A DNA stretch of 64,000 bases, taken from Lithodes maja. Lineage: Eukaryota > Arthropoda > Malacostraca > Decapoda > Lithodidae. Shown here piece after piece: positions 44,156-55,728 of the stretch. The position numbers and the translations under genes were made by a program. The first letter of the stretch is position 1. Each line of letters starts with the position of its first letter. The stretch is from NCBI GenBank assembly GCA_037953745.1, contig JBAKBP010004260.1, forward strand, positions 62,001 through 126,000, in the 5' to 3' direction. A model generated the notes under the pieces. The model had not been told where the DNA came from. It saw only the letters and a program-made list of their open reading frames with translations, and ran no database searches.

Positions 44156-44392
44156 TGAAGTGAGTGAAGTGTTTTTAAAGTGAGATAAGTTATTAAAGTG
44201 AGTTAAGTGTTTTTAAAGTGAGTTAAGTGTTTTTAAAGTGATTTAAGAGTTTTTAAAGTGAGTTAAGTGTTTTTAAAGTGAGTTAAGTGTTTTTAAAGTG
44301 ATTTAAGAGTTTTTAAAGTGAGTTAAGTGTTTTTAAAGTGAGTTAAGTGTTTTTAAAGTGAGTTAAGAGTTTTTAAGTGAGTGAAGTGATCT
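44156..44392. repeat. 20-bp tandem array with 60-bp higher-order units before a LINE ORF1
   Basis: The unit AGTGAGTTAAGTGTTTTTAA is repeated about ten times. Every third unit carries ATTTAAGAG instead of AGTTAAGTG, giving a 60-bp higher-order period. The array ends about 20 bp before the ATG at 44412. Confidence 0.9.
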
Positions 44393-44411
44393 GAAGAAAA
44401 TTATCATCACC

Positions 44412-44752
44412 ATGCCTCGTGCCTGTACGAACTGCGCCGGTAGGTTTGGTGCTTCCATGTTTGCTCCTGCCGATCCACAAGTCTGCCGACTCTGCCAGCA
44501 ACGAGAGGATTTGACAGCGAAATTGGATGAAGCCCACAACAAGATCAACGCCCTCACCAGGAAGCTGGAATCACTCCAAGAGTTTGTAACACTCAACGTT
44601 GGAGTATCACTAACTCCAATTGTTTCAACTCCAGCATCTATCACTGTCCCAATGTCATCTGCCAACAATCCAACACCTGCAGTAGCCACTGCAACAGATG
44701 CTCCTGATGAACCTGAGCCGACATCAAACCAGGACAGCCGCCCTGTTCAGCT
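44412..44752 (+). pseudogene. LINE ORF1 N-terminal fragment (zinc finger plus coiled coil), cut by an LTR element
   Basis: MPRACTNCAGRFG...CRLCQQ has paired CxxC motifs about 20 residues apart, then a coiled coil (REDLTAKLDEAHNKINALTR) and a Pro/Thr/Ala-rich linker. This is the same plan as the first 100 residues of the LINE alpha ORF1 at 3899. The frame enters the LTR at 44755, so the last about 20 codons of the ORF (to 44816) belong to the LTR. The esterase and ORF2 of this LINE are not seen in the window. Confidence 0.7.
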
Positions 44753-44754
44753 TG

Positions 44755-46674
44755 TGACGCTTCTGCATAGTAGCCACGTGCGGGCATGCGCGCGCGTCGG
44801 CTGCCCAGCCGTTTAGAAACCGGCTGTTGGCAGCCGGCCGGCCAACTTTTCCTTAGTATATATCCTACGACAATGTAACTAATGTCTGGGATATTCTTAT
44901 GTTGTTTCACAGCTTGTAGCTGCCCTTATTCTTAACCAACGCATCTTAGTATATTTTATTCTCGATAGTTGATTGTTTCATTATAATATTTATATATTAT
45001 AATGAAAGTCTATTGTAATGTAAGTCTAGTGAGAGTGGGAGGAGACGAGCGGGAGAGAGAGACCGGCTGGGAGACGTTGCTTCGCGCGGAGAGTTCAGCT
45101 TGCGACGAGCCTGATGTTGCCATATGCATTTGATTGCAACGTTAGGCTTAGTTTCGACTCACGCGCAGGGCAGACGATTTTGACCCGGCAACTGTGTTGA
45201 GTGTTGCTAAGCCTGGGATGTATTCTGCATGCCTAGGGCGGGGTCCAGACAGATTCAAGACTCAGAGCTCACCTCACTGTCGTATCCTTCGGACCCCCTT
45301 GATATCTATCCCTCTCAACCCCACTTAGAAACTTTCTCTCTTACTTTGTATACCTTCCTTCCACTACTTCACCAATCTATTTAATTATCCCATCCCCTTG
45401 ATAAACCTTATATCTATTATTGTATTAACGACGAGCTCTCAGACAACTAGATAGGATGTTGGGCCTTATGCAGAGACGTAATTGTTAATGAGACCTAGGA
45501 AGCTTTTTTGTTGTCTCATATTTGGTGGTTTCATGCTTGCTAGTGTGTTCTTGTGTCAGGTTAGCAGGGGCTAGACCGGAGGGGAGGCTTTTTGCGATCC
45601 TTTAAGTAAAGTCTGCTGGTGCGAGTCCTGTGGACCCGCACGACTTTACTAGGATGCCCGTGGGAGTCTGGGGGCATTTTCTTGTCTGTGTCCCTGTGTG
45701 TCTAGTGTTGTGTTGTGTGAGGGCCCTTGCCTAGTCCACTCAGCACTGCGCTAGCACGTCTTGCTTTTGTTTTAGGGTCGCCAGGAGAGAGTCAGATACT
45801 TGCGATCTGAGTCTCTCAAGAGAGCACCCTTTCAATTAGAGTAATTTGGCGCACAGACCTGGGAACGTCCCTAGGCTAGAGCAGGTGGCTCAGCCCGGGT
45901 ATCCGAAGCCTATATCCTTCCGGCTAGACCTCTGCCACCTGGCAGATTAACAGCTAGGGGTTTATTATCTCTGTATGCTTGTTATTGTGCCACAGTTTAC
46001 CGTTTTTGTGAGCATTGTGCGTCAGGGTGTGGCTTAGAGACTCTGTCCGAGCAGGCTTGCCTGACTAAGAGTGAGAAGCACACCTGTATGTGGTTAGGTT
46101 GTGAGTTGCTACCTTTATTTAATTATACCTATGCCATTATACACTGTATGGCCTATCACTAGTATTTATTCCTGCTTATGAGTTAAGAGTTCTCTAAATC
46201 CGTAACGTACTTTCTTTGCTAAGCATCAGATCCTACAGTAGTCGCATGCAGTTTAGAAACCCGCATCTTGTCTACCGGTACGATGTTTGGAGGACTGTTT
46301 GCTTTCACCTTCTTTCACGCAGGGGCGATTAGTTGTATTAATTAACGTAACGTTAAATGTACTTTCTTCTAGTTTGTTATTAAATTGTTTCTGCAATTTA
46401 ATTCCGTTATCTATCTTTTCCTTGAAGCTTTAAGTCAACTTAATTGTGTGATCTTTTATATAGCCTGCTTGACTATCAGCAGTCTATAGTGCGTGCACCT
46501 TGTAACCGAGTCATAGGATACCTCGTTGTCCAGGCAGGACTCTTGACGGTTTACGGTGGTTTGTTGCCTGGGTTTATAGATAAGGGTTGGATCTAGCGTT
46601 TTCCGTTGTTGCTTGTTGCCGCATACCTAGTCCAATAGAAAGAGCCCAGTGTTTATATATCCCAGGACGTAACA
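44755..46674 (+). repeat. 5' LTR of Gypsy-type element E1
   Basis: Starts TGACG and ends GACGTAACA (TG...CA). It is immediately followed by AA and a TGG-starting primer-binding site. It is a diverged relative of the E2 LTR: both share CGCCAGGAGA and TCTCAAGAGAGC blocks (45780-45830 versus 49412-49468). A TATA-like TATATATCC lies near 44857. The 3' LTR of E1 is expected beyond the window. Confidence 0.75.
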
Positions 46675-46676
46675 AA

Positions 46677-46694
46677 TGGCGACCTTGCATAGGA
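46677..46694 (+). other. primer-binding site of E1
   Basis: TGGCGACCTTGCATAGGA lies two bases after the LTR. E2 has the corresponding TGCCGACCTTACCTAGGA at 50249, where the invariant TGG is mutated to TGC. TGGCGACC starts are known for some Gypsy elements primed by tRNA-Arg; the assignment here is tentative. Confidence 0.6.
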
Positions 46695-46891
46695 TTTACT
46701 GAACAGAGGAATATAGTGGTCATTTGTTTTGAGATTCCTTATGATTAGACGAATACAGTGGACATAGAGTTTTTTTTTTTTGGAGCAACCAATATAACAC
46801 ATTAAAGACTATAAATAACATTAGTATATACATACTTGCATAGGAGATAAGGCACATTCTATAACCGTGATAATTACTGCAGTACACAAAC

Positions 46892-48458
46892 ATGTCTAAT
46901 ACATCAGAACACAGTGATGGGTCAGGTCACAATACGGGCTCGGAGGGAGAAAGACCTGTGGAGTGGCTATAGTAATAATAATAATAATAATAATAGTTCT
47001 TAAAGCTAGCGCATGCTAAGCTAGCTAAGGATAGCTCAATGAGGCCGATTAGGCGTATTTCCATTGGGTCCTGTACTACTACCCCATCCCTTTGCTCATG
47101 AGGGATGGTAACGACTCAGTGCTTGTAAAACATCTTTAATGCGCCGAGCATGGGCGGGAACCCGGGCCTTCTGGGTGGAAGTCGAGACGCTAGTCACTAC
47201 ACCAAGCGAGCCGCTAGTCAATAGCGAGGAGGGTGCTAGAAGATTTTTAGAGGTGCCCCTTACCGCTGCCAGGGTGTTCAAGCTGAATAAGTATGGCTTA
47301 AAGTGTGTGGCAGGTCTTCAGGGTCACCAGGGTTTAAGTGGCATGAGGAAAGATCAGCTGAGGACTTTGATATTGGGTTTAGAAGGGAGAGACCTGGGTG
47401 GAGAGGCGACTGGGGGCCCCGGTCCCCAGCCCCCCCTCCACTCTACCCCTGTATCAAACGTCAGGGTGCCTGAATTTAGTACATACCCCCAAGTTGATGG
47501 TCAATGGCAGCGTGGAATTCAATCACAGGGACCCTCTCCATTAAATGCACCTTCCCCTCCTCAAGGGTTGACTCCAGATTTGTTGTTTCGGCTTGAGATA
47601 GCCAAGGTTGAAGCCGCCGAAAGACAGGTTAGTGTGCAGGCTGAGGTTGCTAGAGCTCAGGCTGAGGTTGCTATACGAAAGGCTGAACTGCAGGCAGAGT
47701 CTACTAGGTATCGGGCTGACAGGGAGCTGGAGAGATCTCGAGTGGAGGTAACAGGGCGAAATATTGGGGGAGGTAACAGACATCGGGACCAATCATTGTC
47801 GCACCTGCTTAAAGTAGTTCCTGTGTTCGATGAATTAGGTGTGGCTGAGTTTTTTATGCGATTTGAGAAGAAGTGTCAGGAACACCAGTGGCCTCAGGAA
47901 AAGTGGGCAGCATTAGTTTCATCAAGACTCCTAGGAAAGGGGCTAAAAGCGTATGATGCACTTCCTTTAGAGTCCTGTGTAGTTTATGATGAGCTAAAGA
48001 AGGCTGTGCTACGGGCCTATGAGTTACAACCAGAAACTTACCGCTTGAAGTTTCGGGGTGTTACTAAGGGCAAGGATAGTACCTTCCTAGAACACGCCCG
48101 GGACTTGTCTGATGCACTACGACATTGGCTGCGTTCTGAGAGGGCAGCTACTTTTGAGGAGTTGAGTGAGCTGGTTCTCTTGGAGCAGTTCTTCAAGCGC
48201 ACAGGCGGGGACTTAACATTAAATATAAAAGAAAAAATCCTAGAACTCTCCAGGAGGCAGCAGATATGGCTGACCGCCGACTGTCAATAATTCGAGGGTG
48301 CGAAGCAGCAGCTAGGAGTGAGTCGGGTGCAAAGGATCGTACCCCTCCCCCTCCCAAGAATTTTGATACACATAAATACACAAAACCATGTAGCACTGAC
48401 AATAAAACTGAACATAAACCAAATACCGTCCCGTATAAGAAGTCTAATGGTACCTCTG
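46892..48458 (+). pseudogene. E1 Gag with SCAN-like capsid segment, broken by a SINE, a frameshift and E2
   Basis: ATG 46892 begins MSNTSEHSDGSG and is cut at 46969 by an antisense SINE. Gag resumes after 47212 (VNSEEGARRFLEVPLTAARV) in the frame ending at 48290. Features: helical coiled-coil region (AERQVSVQAEVARAQAEV), then capsid-like VPVFDELGVAEFFMRFEKKC, YDALPLESCVVYDELKKAVL, and YRLKFRGVTKGKDSTFLEHA-RDLSDALRHWLRSE-TFEELSELVLLEQFF, which resembles the SCAN domain (LRELCRQWLRPE...LELLVLEQFL type). A 1-nt shift near 48250 moves the rest (MADRRLSIIRGC...KSNGT) to another frame. The gene stops at 48458 where E2 is inserted. Confidence 0.8.
46969..47212 (-). mobile_element. tRNA-Glu-like SINE inserted antisense in E1 gag
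   Basis: The minus strand begins GGCTCGCTTGGTGTAGTGAC (A box) and has TTCCACCCAGAAGGCCCGGG followed by TTCCCGCC (B box degraded), close to a tRNA-Glu anticodon-arm/T-arm region. The 3' tail on the minus strand is (ATT)n (plus strand TAATAATAA, 46972-46994). Removing it rejoins VEWL to VNSEEG. GCTA on both sides may be a short target duplication. Confidence 0.8.
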
Positions 48459-50246
48459 TGACGTTAACCACTCCGTTAGAACCGCATGGCTTGTCCTACA
48501 GTGACTCGCTAGGATCGCCAGGGCATTGGATGGGGCTACAGTTTATGTATTAGAGTGTGCTTTATTTCATATGAAAGCTTGTGTCATGGGCAGTCCAGAA
48601 AGGCTCTTTGTTTTCACCCATGTCAAGGCTTTATATATTTAATTGTAAAGTATATGTTTTATCATTAACTAGTAATGATGGGATCTGGGAGAGAGAGCGA
48701 GAGTAGAACAGAGTGAGAGGGAGCGCGCAGTGTTTTTGTCCCGCTCGATGACGTCACGGCTGGCTGCCTCGTGGGGGTTGGTGGAGAGAGGTCCTTACCA
48801 TGCTGCTAGCTCCCTTGCTAGTGGCTAGAGGACTTGTAACTGCTTTTTTCCCACGCGCCTCGAGCTAGTGCGAGTATATATACAGTTCCTCGCCACTCTC
48901 TCCCTCAGATCTGGTTTCTAGAACGCATCCATCTTTTTCCCTTGCTACCTGTCACCCGCTCCGCACCTGAGAACCTTTTCCTCTGCCTACCTCTCTCTTT
49001 TTCATATCTTTCACCACCTTTTTATTAATATTATACCCCCTCTGGTTAACTCTGCAAAATCAGCTTCATGCTGGCCAGTTGCATTGTGCGTTAAGGTCTG
49101 ATATAACCCATGTATGTTAGTTGTTAAGATAAGTGGATCACGAAGCATTGGTTGGCTTTCATATTGCTGCTTCCTATAATTATTAGTGTTCTGCTGGATT
49201 AGATAATGCTAGACTAGGAGTCTGATATAATAAGGTATTGTTTCCTATGGGTGCCGGCTTTAGTTAAAAGCTGCACGACATACCTGAGAACTGGAGTTGA
49301 TTGAGTAAATTCTAGTCTGTGTGCCATTGAGAGTAGAGCATGCACGAATAAGGGCTTTTTGCCTATACCATTCTGCACTGTTCTAGTCTCGATTGTTTGT
49401 CTTTGAGGTACGCCAGGAGAACGCTTAATACTTCGGTATTAAGGTTTCTCAAGAGAGCTACCCTTCATTATAACGTAATATTTGACGCACAGACTTGAGA
49501 TTTGCACTAGGCTATGCGGCATGCCATGCGCACCAGTATCTCGTATCATTGACTCTAGCTAGACTTTATCAATCATAGTAGACATTAAGTATATTAAACC
49601 AAGTACTCTTTTTATGCATACCCATTTATGATTACACAAGCATTTTGCAGCCTAGTTTGATGTATGGAGACACAAACGACTTAGGCTCTTTTTGTTGATA
49701 GGAATACTGCATTGTCGTGGCGATTATTATTGTTGTAGTGTTTAGGATATTCTTGGTTCCGACGGCATTATATATTCTGCCTTTTTGTGTGCCTAGCCTG
49801 CACGAGCATTGTTCCGCTGCCTGCCTTTTTGGGTTCCATTTCCGATACGAGCATCTTTATAGCATCTAACATTTAAAGAAGATTCCTTGTTAGTGTTGAA
49901 GGACTTTAGTGCACTTTCTTTCATGCAGGAGTGCCTGACATTTATTGATTAAAGTAACGTAAGCTGTAACTTCTCTTACCACCTTACTTTGCATACCTTT
50001 AACCAAGCACCTTCGGTTATAGGTAGTAATAGGCTGTTTTCACATAACATTAAGCCTAGAGTAGACGCACATTTATTGAGAGTTTGATAGCCTATTATTG
50101 CATATAGAACTCTGTAGAGTATTTGTGTTCTTTGTTCACTGGGAATATACATCAGAGGTTGGAGCTAGCGCTTTCCGTTGTAGCATTTATGCCATTACTA
50201 GTCCAATGAATAAGAGCCCTGATATATTTAAACCCCAGACGTAACA
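48459..50246 (+). repeat. E2 5' LTR
   Basis: TGACGTTAACCACTCCGTTA at the start, GACGTAACA at the end. It matches 59568-61338 with scattered substitutions and small indels (1788 versus 1771 bp), so E2 is older than the BEL/Pao insertion. A probable promoter TATA (GAGTATATATACAG) lies at about 48873-48886 upstream of CTCTCTCCCTCAG. Confidence 0.88.
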
Positions 50247-50464
50247 AATGCCGACCTTACCTAGGATTTGGTGAACCTACATTTATTAGCAGGGAACATT
50301 TGTTGTTTTGGAGAATATTTTGCGGGGATCAGCAAGAATAATTTTTTTTTTGCAACATAGTATAGCCCTTGAGTATTTCCGAGAATTTGTGTGTGTATAT
50401 TGAGGTATAAGAGTTTGGGGTACTTCTTTTCTGAATATTGAGGTGGGAAATTTTTGTGAGCATC

Positions 50465-51116
50465 ATGTCTTATACCGGATCAGAGGAGAATGGAGACACA
50501 GTACGTAATGTCGAAACTGAGGAACAGCAGCATGATGAAAGGGTTAATCGGGTGAACTGTGAGGAGGATGCTAGGATATTTTTGCAATGGCCTGTTACTG
50601 CCGAGCGGTTGGAGGGTATGGATCGGTACGGTCTTCAATGCCTGGCCACAGCTATCGGTCATGCGGTTACTAGCAGCATGACCAAGGATAACTTGATAAC
50701 GTGTGTACTGGGCAGGGTGACTGGTGAGCGAGATGGGTTGAGTGCTCAGAGCCCTTCGGCCATGCTTCCCCTACACTCGACTCCCAGCCATCCCAGTAGT
50801 TTGCCGACCCTGGGTACACTTCCGCAGTTGGGTGGTGACTGGCAGGGTGGGTTGCCCCTGGGGGGACCACCGGTAATTTCAAACATTGCAGCACCTTCAC
50901 CTCCTCAAGGGTTATCTCCAGAATTATTGTTTCAGCCCGAATTAGCTAAGATCGAAGAGAGAAAGGCTATCAGGGTATCTGAGGTTCAACAAAGGGCATG
51001 TGAGCTTCAGCAGCAATTAGAATTAGCCAAGATAGAAGAGAGAAAAAGTCACCAGCACATAGAGCTAGCAAAAATCCAAGCTGATTTAGAGTCGACTAGG
51101 TACTGTGCCGACATAG
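50465..51116 (+). pseudogene. E2 Gag N-terminal part (before the LINE insertion)
   Basis: ATG 50465 begins MSYTGSEENGDTVRNVETEE. EEDARIFLQWPVTAERLEGM aligns with E1 (SEEGARRFLEVPLTAARVFK). A region rich in Pro/Leu/Ser is followed by a coiled coil with repeated LAKIEERK. The frame is open to the insertion point at STRYCAD. Downstream codons to 51166 belong to LINE sequence. Confidence 0.82.
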
Positions 51117-51345
51117 TAGTGCCGACCCAGTCTAGTTCAGTCAGTGACAGGAGAAGGTTGTGTTAATCTAAGCTCCTGCCCGGACCACTTACCAGTGACC
51201 TTTAGTGACCATTACACCTACCTGTGTTTGGGGGCAGTGCACTCGTGTTATATAAAAGTATTATAGCTCAGTTTTTAGCTGTTAGTTTACTTGTTTTTGT
51301 ATTTCTGTACTTAGTTTCTTGCTCCTCGCTAAGCTTATTGGGATC

Positions 51346-52381
51346 ATGGCAGGTATGGAGTGCGAGTCTCTAACTGATCTGCATCATCTTATTCTCCAGG
51401 TAAGAGAGGAGATGGTTGTGGTGAAGGAAGAGGTCTTGGCTCTAAGGGAGGTTAATGTTAAAATTCAGAGGGAAGTGGATTTGATTAAAGACGAAAATCT
51501 AGCTTTCAAGCTTAGCCAAGAGGAAATAAAGTCAAGTAAGGGGAAAAGGGAGGAAGTTGATGAAAAATTGTTTTCATGGCAGGTTGTTAAAAATACGGGT
51601 GGGAAAGTCACACTCAAGAAGCAGGATAGTAGAATAGGTATGAGTGTGACAAATACATTCTCTCCTTTGCGAGACGAATGTGAGGGAAAAGATAGCCAGG
51701 ATAAGGGAGGGATAACCGAAGTGCCTGCCGCCGACTCAGCTCCAACCTCTGACGCTGTGCTACCTACCACCACCACTACCCCCACCACCACCACCACCAA
51801 GGGAGCTTCTGCCACCACCGGGGGTTCTCCAACTGCAGCTGCTGGATCCTCCCGAGGGAAATGTAAGTGTGTCCCGAGAAGGTAAGTCTGTGTCGATTGT
51901 GGGCGACTCCATGGTAAGACATTTAGTTAGGGCTACCCGCACTAAACTTAGGAAGGTTGTGTGTCTGCCTGGCCATGGAGTTGGGAGGGTTTTAGAGAAG
52001 ATGGACCACATCTTGGAAGATAGTGGAGATAACCCCATTATCTGTCTCAGTGCCGGGAGTAACGATGTTGGTAAGGGTAGAAATGAGGAACTGCTGCAGC
52101 AGTATCGGGATGTGTTAGATAAAGTTAGGATGAAGGGAGGGATCCCTGTAGTATATTGTATCCTACCCAGAAGAGGAGTTCCCAAGGAATGGACATCCAG
52201 GGCGATTGGTGTCAATTGCCGTTTGGAGAAATATTGCAAAGAAAAAGCAATACCATTCATTGATAACTGGGATAGTTTCTATGGGAGAGATGGGATGTAC
52301 GCAAGGGATGGGGTTCATCTTTCACGGTTAGGGGTTTCTACATTAGCTAGTTCTTTAGATAGGGTGGTTGTCGGGTTTTGA
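51346..52381 (+). pseudogene. LINE gamma ORF1: coiled coil plus SGNH esterase, one frameshift
   Basis: ATG 51346 (MAGMECESLTDLHHLILQ). A coiled coil spans about residues 15-70 (REEMVVVKEEVLALREVNVK), then a Thr/Pro/Ala linker. Near 51850 a 1-nt shift is needed; the continuing frame gives SIVGDSMVRH (nucleophile Ser), CLSAGSNDVGKG (block III) and DGVHLSRLG (Asp/His), an SGNH hydrolase as in LINE alpha. Unlike LINE alpha there is no N-terminal Cys-pair finger. Stop TGA is at 52379-52381. Confidence 0.82.
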
Positions 52382-55300
52382 ACAGAAATATTGAGAGTGT
52401 AAATGAGAGGTTAAATGGAACAATTTTAGCGTCAGGCGAAAGCGAGAAGGATATTCAGTCTCATGCTAAAAATGATGACTATAATGCAAATGATAGTAGT
52501 GATGGTGCAACGGAAGATGGAAATGTCGTTAGAAACAAAGGTAAATTAGGTATAAAGAAAAGATGTAAATTGAGAGTATATTACACAAACTGTAGGAGTC
52601 TATGTAACAAAATGAACGAACTTAGAGCCCTTGTTAGCAAAGAAAATATAGACATAATAGCGCTAACTGAAACGTGGATTAATACAGAAACCAGGCATTT
52701 GTTAGCAGAATTTGATATACCAGGATATAGTTTGTTTAAATATGACCGAACAAGTAAGAGGGGTGGCGGTATAGCAGTGTTTGTCAGGAGTACATTAAAA
52801 AGCTGTATTAAATCAGGTATTAGACTAAATAACGATAATGAAAGTGTTTGGGTAGAGGTTAACGAAGGTAGTGAGACCATAGTTATTGGAGTTATGTATA
52901 GACCGCCAAATATGAGTAGAAATGACGGAACGTCATTATGGGAGGAAATTAAAATGGCATCAAGGTTTAGCAATGTGTGCATTATGGGGGATTTTAATTT
53001 TCCGAATATAGATTGGCAGCATCAAATAGGAGACTCTGATTCTGAGGAGTTTATAGAGGTAGTACAAGATAGTTTTTATTTCAATTCATAGATACGCCGA
53101 CTAGAGGTAATAATATTCTCGATTTAGTTTTCAGTAACAATGAACATATGGTAAATAATGTAGAGATAGGGGACCACCTAGGAAATAGTGACCACAATTC
53201 TGTGTATTTTAATATACAATGGAAAGGTAATACCAGAGAGAATACAACATTAATACCTGACTTTAGAAAAGCCAATTATGGTGGGTTAAGAAGAGCCCTA
53301 TTAGCTGACCCTATGGTCAAAAAATTAAGTCGATCCAGGTGTCCAAATGAGTGTACACCTTCTCAGGCACCTGTCATCTTAAGTCAGGAAGAGACGTCAA
53401 CCTTGGTAGATACATACGATAATTTTATCAAGTCAGTATTCAATGCACAAAATAAATACATCCCCAAAAGAAAATTTAGATCAACACAGAACCAACCCAA
53501 ATGGATGAATAATAGACTATTAGATCTTCTAGGACAAAAGAGAGGAATATATAGAAAAATTAGAAAAGGCGAAATTCACCTACTTGCTTACTATCAGAAT
53601 CTATCAAGACAGGTAAAAAAGGATATTAGGAAAGAAAAAAGAAATTATGAAATTAAGGTTGCCAATGACTCAAAAAATAATCCTAAAGCTTTTTACCAAC
53701 TACATAAATCCAAGGTTAGAGATGTAATTGGTCCCCTTAAAACTTCGATAGGAGAAATGACAGAAAATGATTTAGAAATGTGCAGTACATTAAATAGTTA
53801 ATTTCTTTCCGTTTTCACTAATGAAAATTTGGCACAGTTTCCAGAAGTCCGTAAGGTATATAGCGATAGTATAGAAAATAGGTTAAGTACGGTTACTATA
53901 AGTAGAAATTATGTGCTTAAGGAAATTGACAGACTGAAACCTCATAAATCGCCTGGTCCTGATGAGGTATATGCTAAGAGTATTAAAAGAATGTAGGGAT
54001 GAGTTAAGTTACCCATTAACATTTGTATTTAACAAGTCATTGGAGACAGGTATAGTTCCAGAAGCTTGGAAGCTTGCAAACGTAGTTCCGATCTTCAAAA
54101 AAGGTGACAAATCAATAGCATCCAATTACCGTCCCATTAGTCTTACATCAATCATAGGAAAGCTACTAGAGTCAATTATTGCTAGTAAAATTAGAAACCA
54201 CTTAGATACATTTAATTTAATAAATTCTTCTCAGCATGGATTCACTCAGGGACGTTCTTGCCTTACTAATTTGCTTAGTTTTTTTCTCAGAGGTATATGA
54301 AGCAGTAGATAATGACAAGTCATATGATATAATATATTTAGATTTCAGTAAAGCTTTCGACAGAGTCCCCCATGAGAGATTGATGAGAAAGGTTGAGGCG
54401 CATGGAATAGGTGGGGCGTTGTTGGGATGGATTAGGTCATGGGTAATTGGTAGGAAGCAGAGAGTCAGCATAAATGGTACTAAGTCAGAATGGGGAGCAG
54501 TCAAAAGTGGTGTCCCCCAGGGATCTGTATTAGGTCCTCTGTTGTTTGTTATATACATAAACGACCTTGATTTAGGTATAACTAGTAGGATAAGTAAATT
54601 TGCAGACGATACCAAAATGGGGAGAACAATTGATTCAGATAGAGATATAGAGTGCCTCCAAAGGGATCTAGATACCTTACACGAATGGTCAGTAAATTGG
54701 CAGATGAAGTTTAACATTGACAAATGCAAGGTATTAAAGATAGGGAAGATGCATACAAATGTTAAATATAAACTAGCTAATGTGGAATTAGAAAACTCGA
54801 ATTGTGAGAAAGATCTAGGTGTGTTTGTTAGCAATGATTTGAAGCCTAGACAACAGTGTATAAGCGTTCGAAACAAGGCAAACAGGATTCTCGGGTTCAT
54901 CTCAAGGAGTGTGAGTAACAGAACTGCTGATGTTATCTTAAAACTTTACTTGTCATTAGTGAGACCCCATATGGATTATGCTGTTCAATTTTGGTGTCCT
55001 TATTACAGAATGGACATAGATTCATTGGAGAGAGTACAACGTAGAATGACAAAAATGATCCATAATATTAGAAATCTTCCGTATAAAGAAAGGTTGAAGA
55101 AATTAGGCTTACATTCGTTAGAGAGACGCAGAGTTAGAGGGGATATGATAGAGGTGTTCAAGTGGGTTAGTGGGATTAACAAAGGGGACATGACAATTGT
55201 ACTAAAGCTCAGTGATAGCGAAAGAACTCGTACCAATGGTTTCAAATTAGATAAATTTCGTTTCAGAAAAGATATAGGCAAATATTGGTTTGGTAACAGA

Positions 55301-55408
55301 GTTGTAGATGGGTGGAATGGACTACCAAGTGCTATAGTGGGATTAAAAACGATAGGGAGCTTTAAGATAAAATTGGATAAGCATATGGACGAGAAGGGTT
55401 GGGTGTGA
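52378..55408 (+). pseudogene. LINE gamma ORF2: endonuclease-RT with multiple frameshifts
   Basis: The ORF2 frame opens after TAG 52360-52362, so it overlaps the end of ORF1 by under 20 bp. No ATG precedes the endonuclease start (LRVYYTNCRSLCNKMNELRA). Motifs: IIALTETWIN, MYRPPN, CIMGDFNFPNIDW, a shift near 53075, then IDTPTRGNNILDLVF and NSDHNSVYF. RT: SPGPDE, YRPISLTSIIGKLLE, IIYLDFSKAFDRVPHE, SGVPQGSVLGPLLF, KFADDTKMGR. The C-terminus is VQRRMTKMIHNIRNLPYKER and ends at TGA 55406-55408. Homopolymer indels explain most frame changes, plus a stop at 53799. Confidence 0.88.
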
Positions 55409-55728
55409 AGGGGGATCAGCAGGGTTGGGCCAATCAGCGCTCTGCAGACCCCCATAATCCTGCGTTAATCTCTAACCGTTTTGGTAAGATGATCCTCAGG
55501 GTATTAGAGTGTGAAGCCTATAATTGGGCTTTGTAATTGAATTGGGGTTGTGTGGGACAGGGATCTGCCTTGCTTAGGCCAATCGGCTTTCTGCAGACTC
55601 CCATTTTCTTATGTTATGTTCTTATAATTGGGCTTTGTAATTGGGGTTGTGTGGGACAGGGATCTGCCTTGCTTAGGCCAATCGGCTTTCTGCAGACTCC
55701 CATTTTCTTATGTTCTTATGTTCTTATG
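55409..55728 (+). repeat. LINE gamma 3' UTR with tandem-duplicated terminal segment
   Basis: A segment with TAATTGGGCTTTGTAATTG, GGGTTGTGTGGGACAGGGAT and CAATCGGCTTTCTGCAGACT occurs twice (about 55519-55623 and 55624-55728), each followed by CCCATTTTCTTATGTT. The second ends in TTCTTATG repeats at the insertion boundary. Confidence 0.85.

Larger units (their letters stand above)
51117..55728 (+). mobile_element. full-length CR1-like LINE gamma nested in E2 gag
   Basis: The flanks GACATAG (51110-51116) and GACGTAG (55729-55735) form a 7-bp target duplication with one mismatch. Joining the flanks restores Gag (STRYCAD + VEKSRVE). 5' UTR 51117-51345, ORF1, ORF2, and a 3' UTR with a duplicated segment of about 105 bp and a terminal (TTCTTATG)n. 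Frameshifts near 51850, 53075, 53960 and 54285 and a TAA at 53799 inactivate it. A fragment of the same family is at 40937. Confidence 0.9.

Noticed and set aside
53081..55455. Minus-strand ORFs of 64-227 codons over LINE gamma
   Set aside because: Complement of the RT coding sequence with no motifs of their own.
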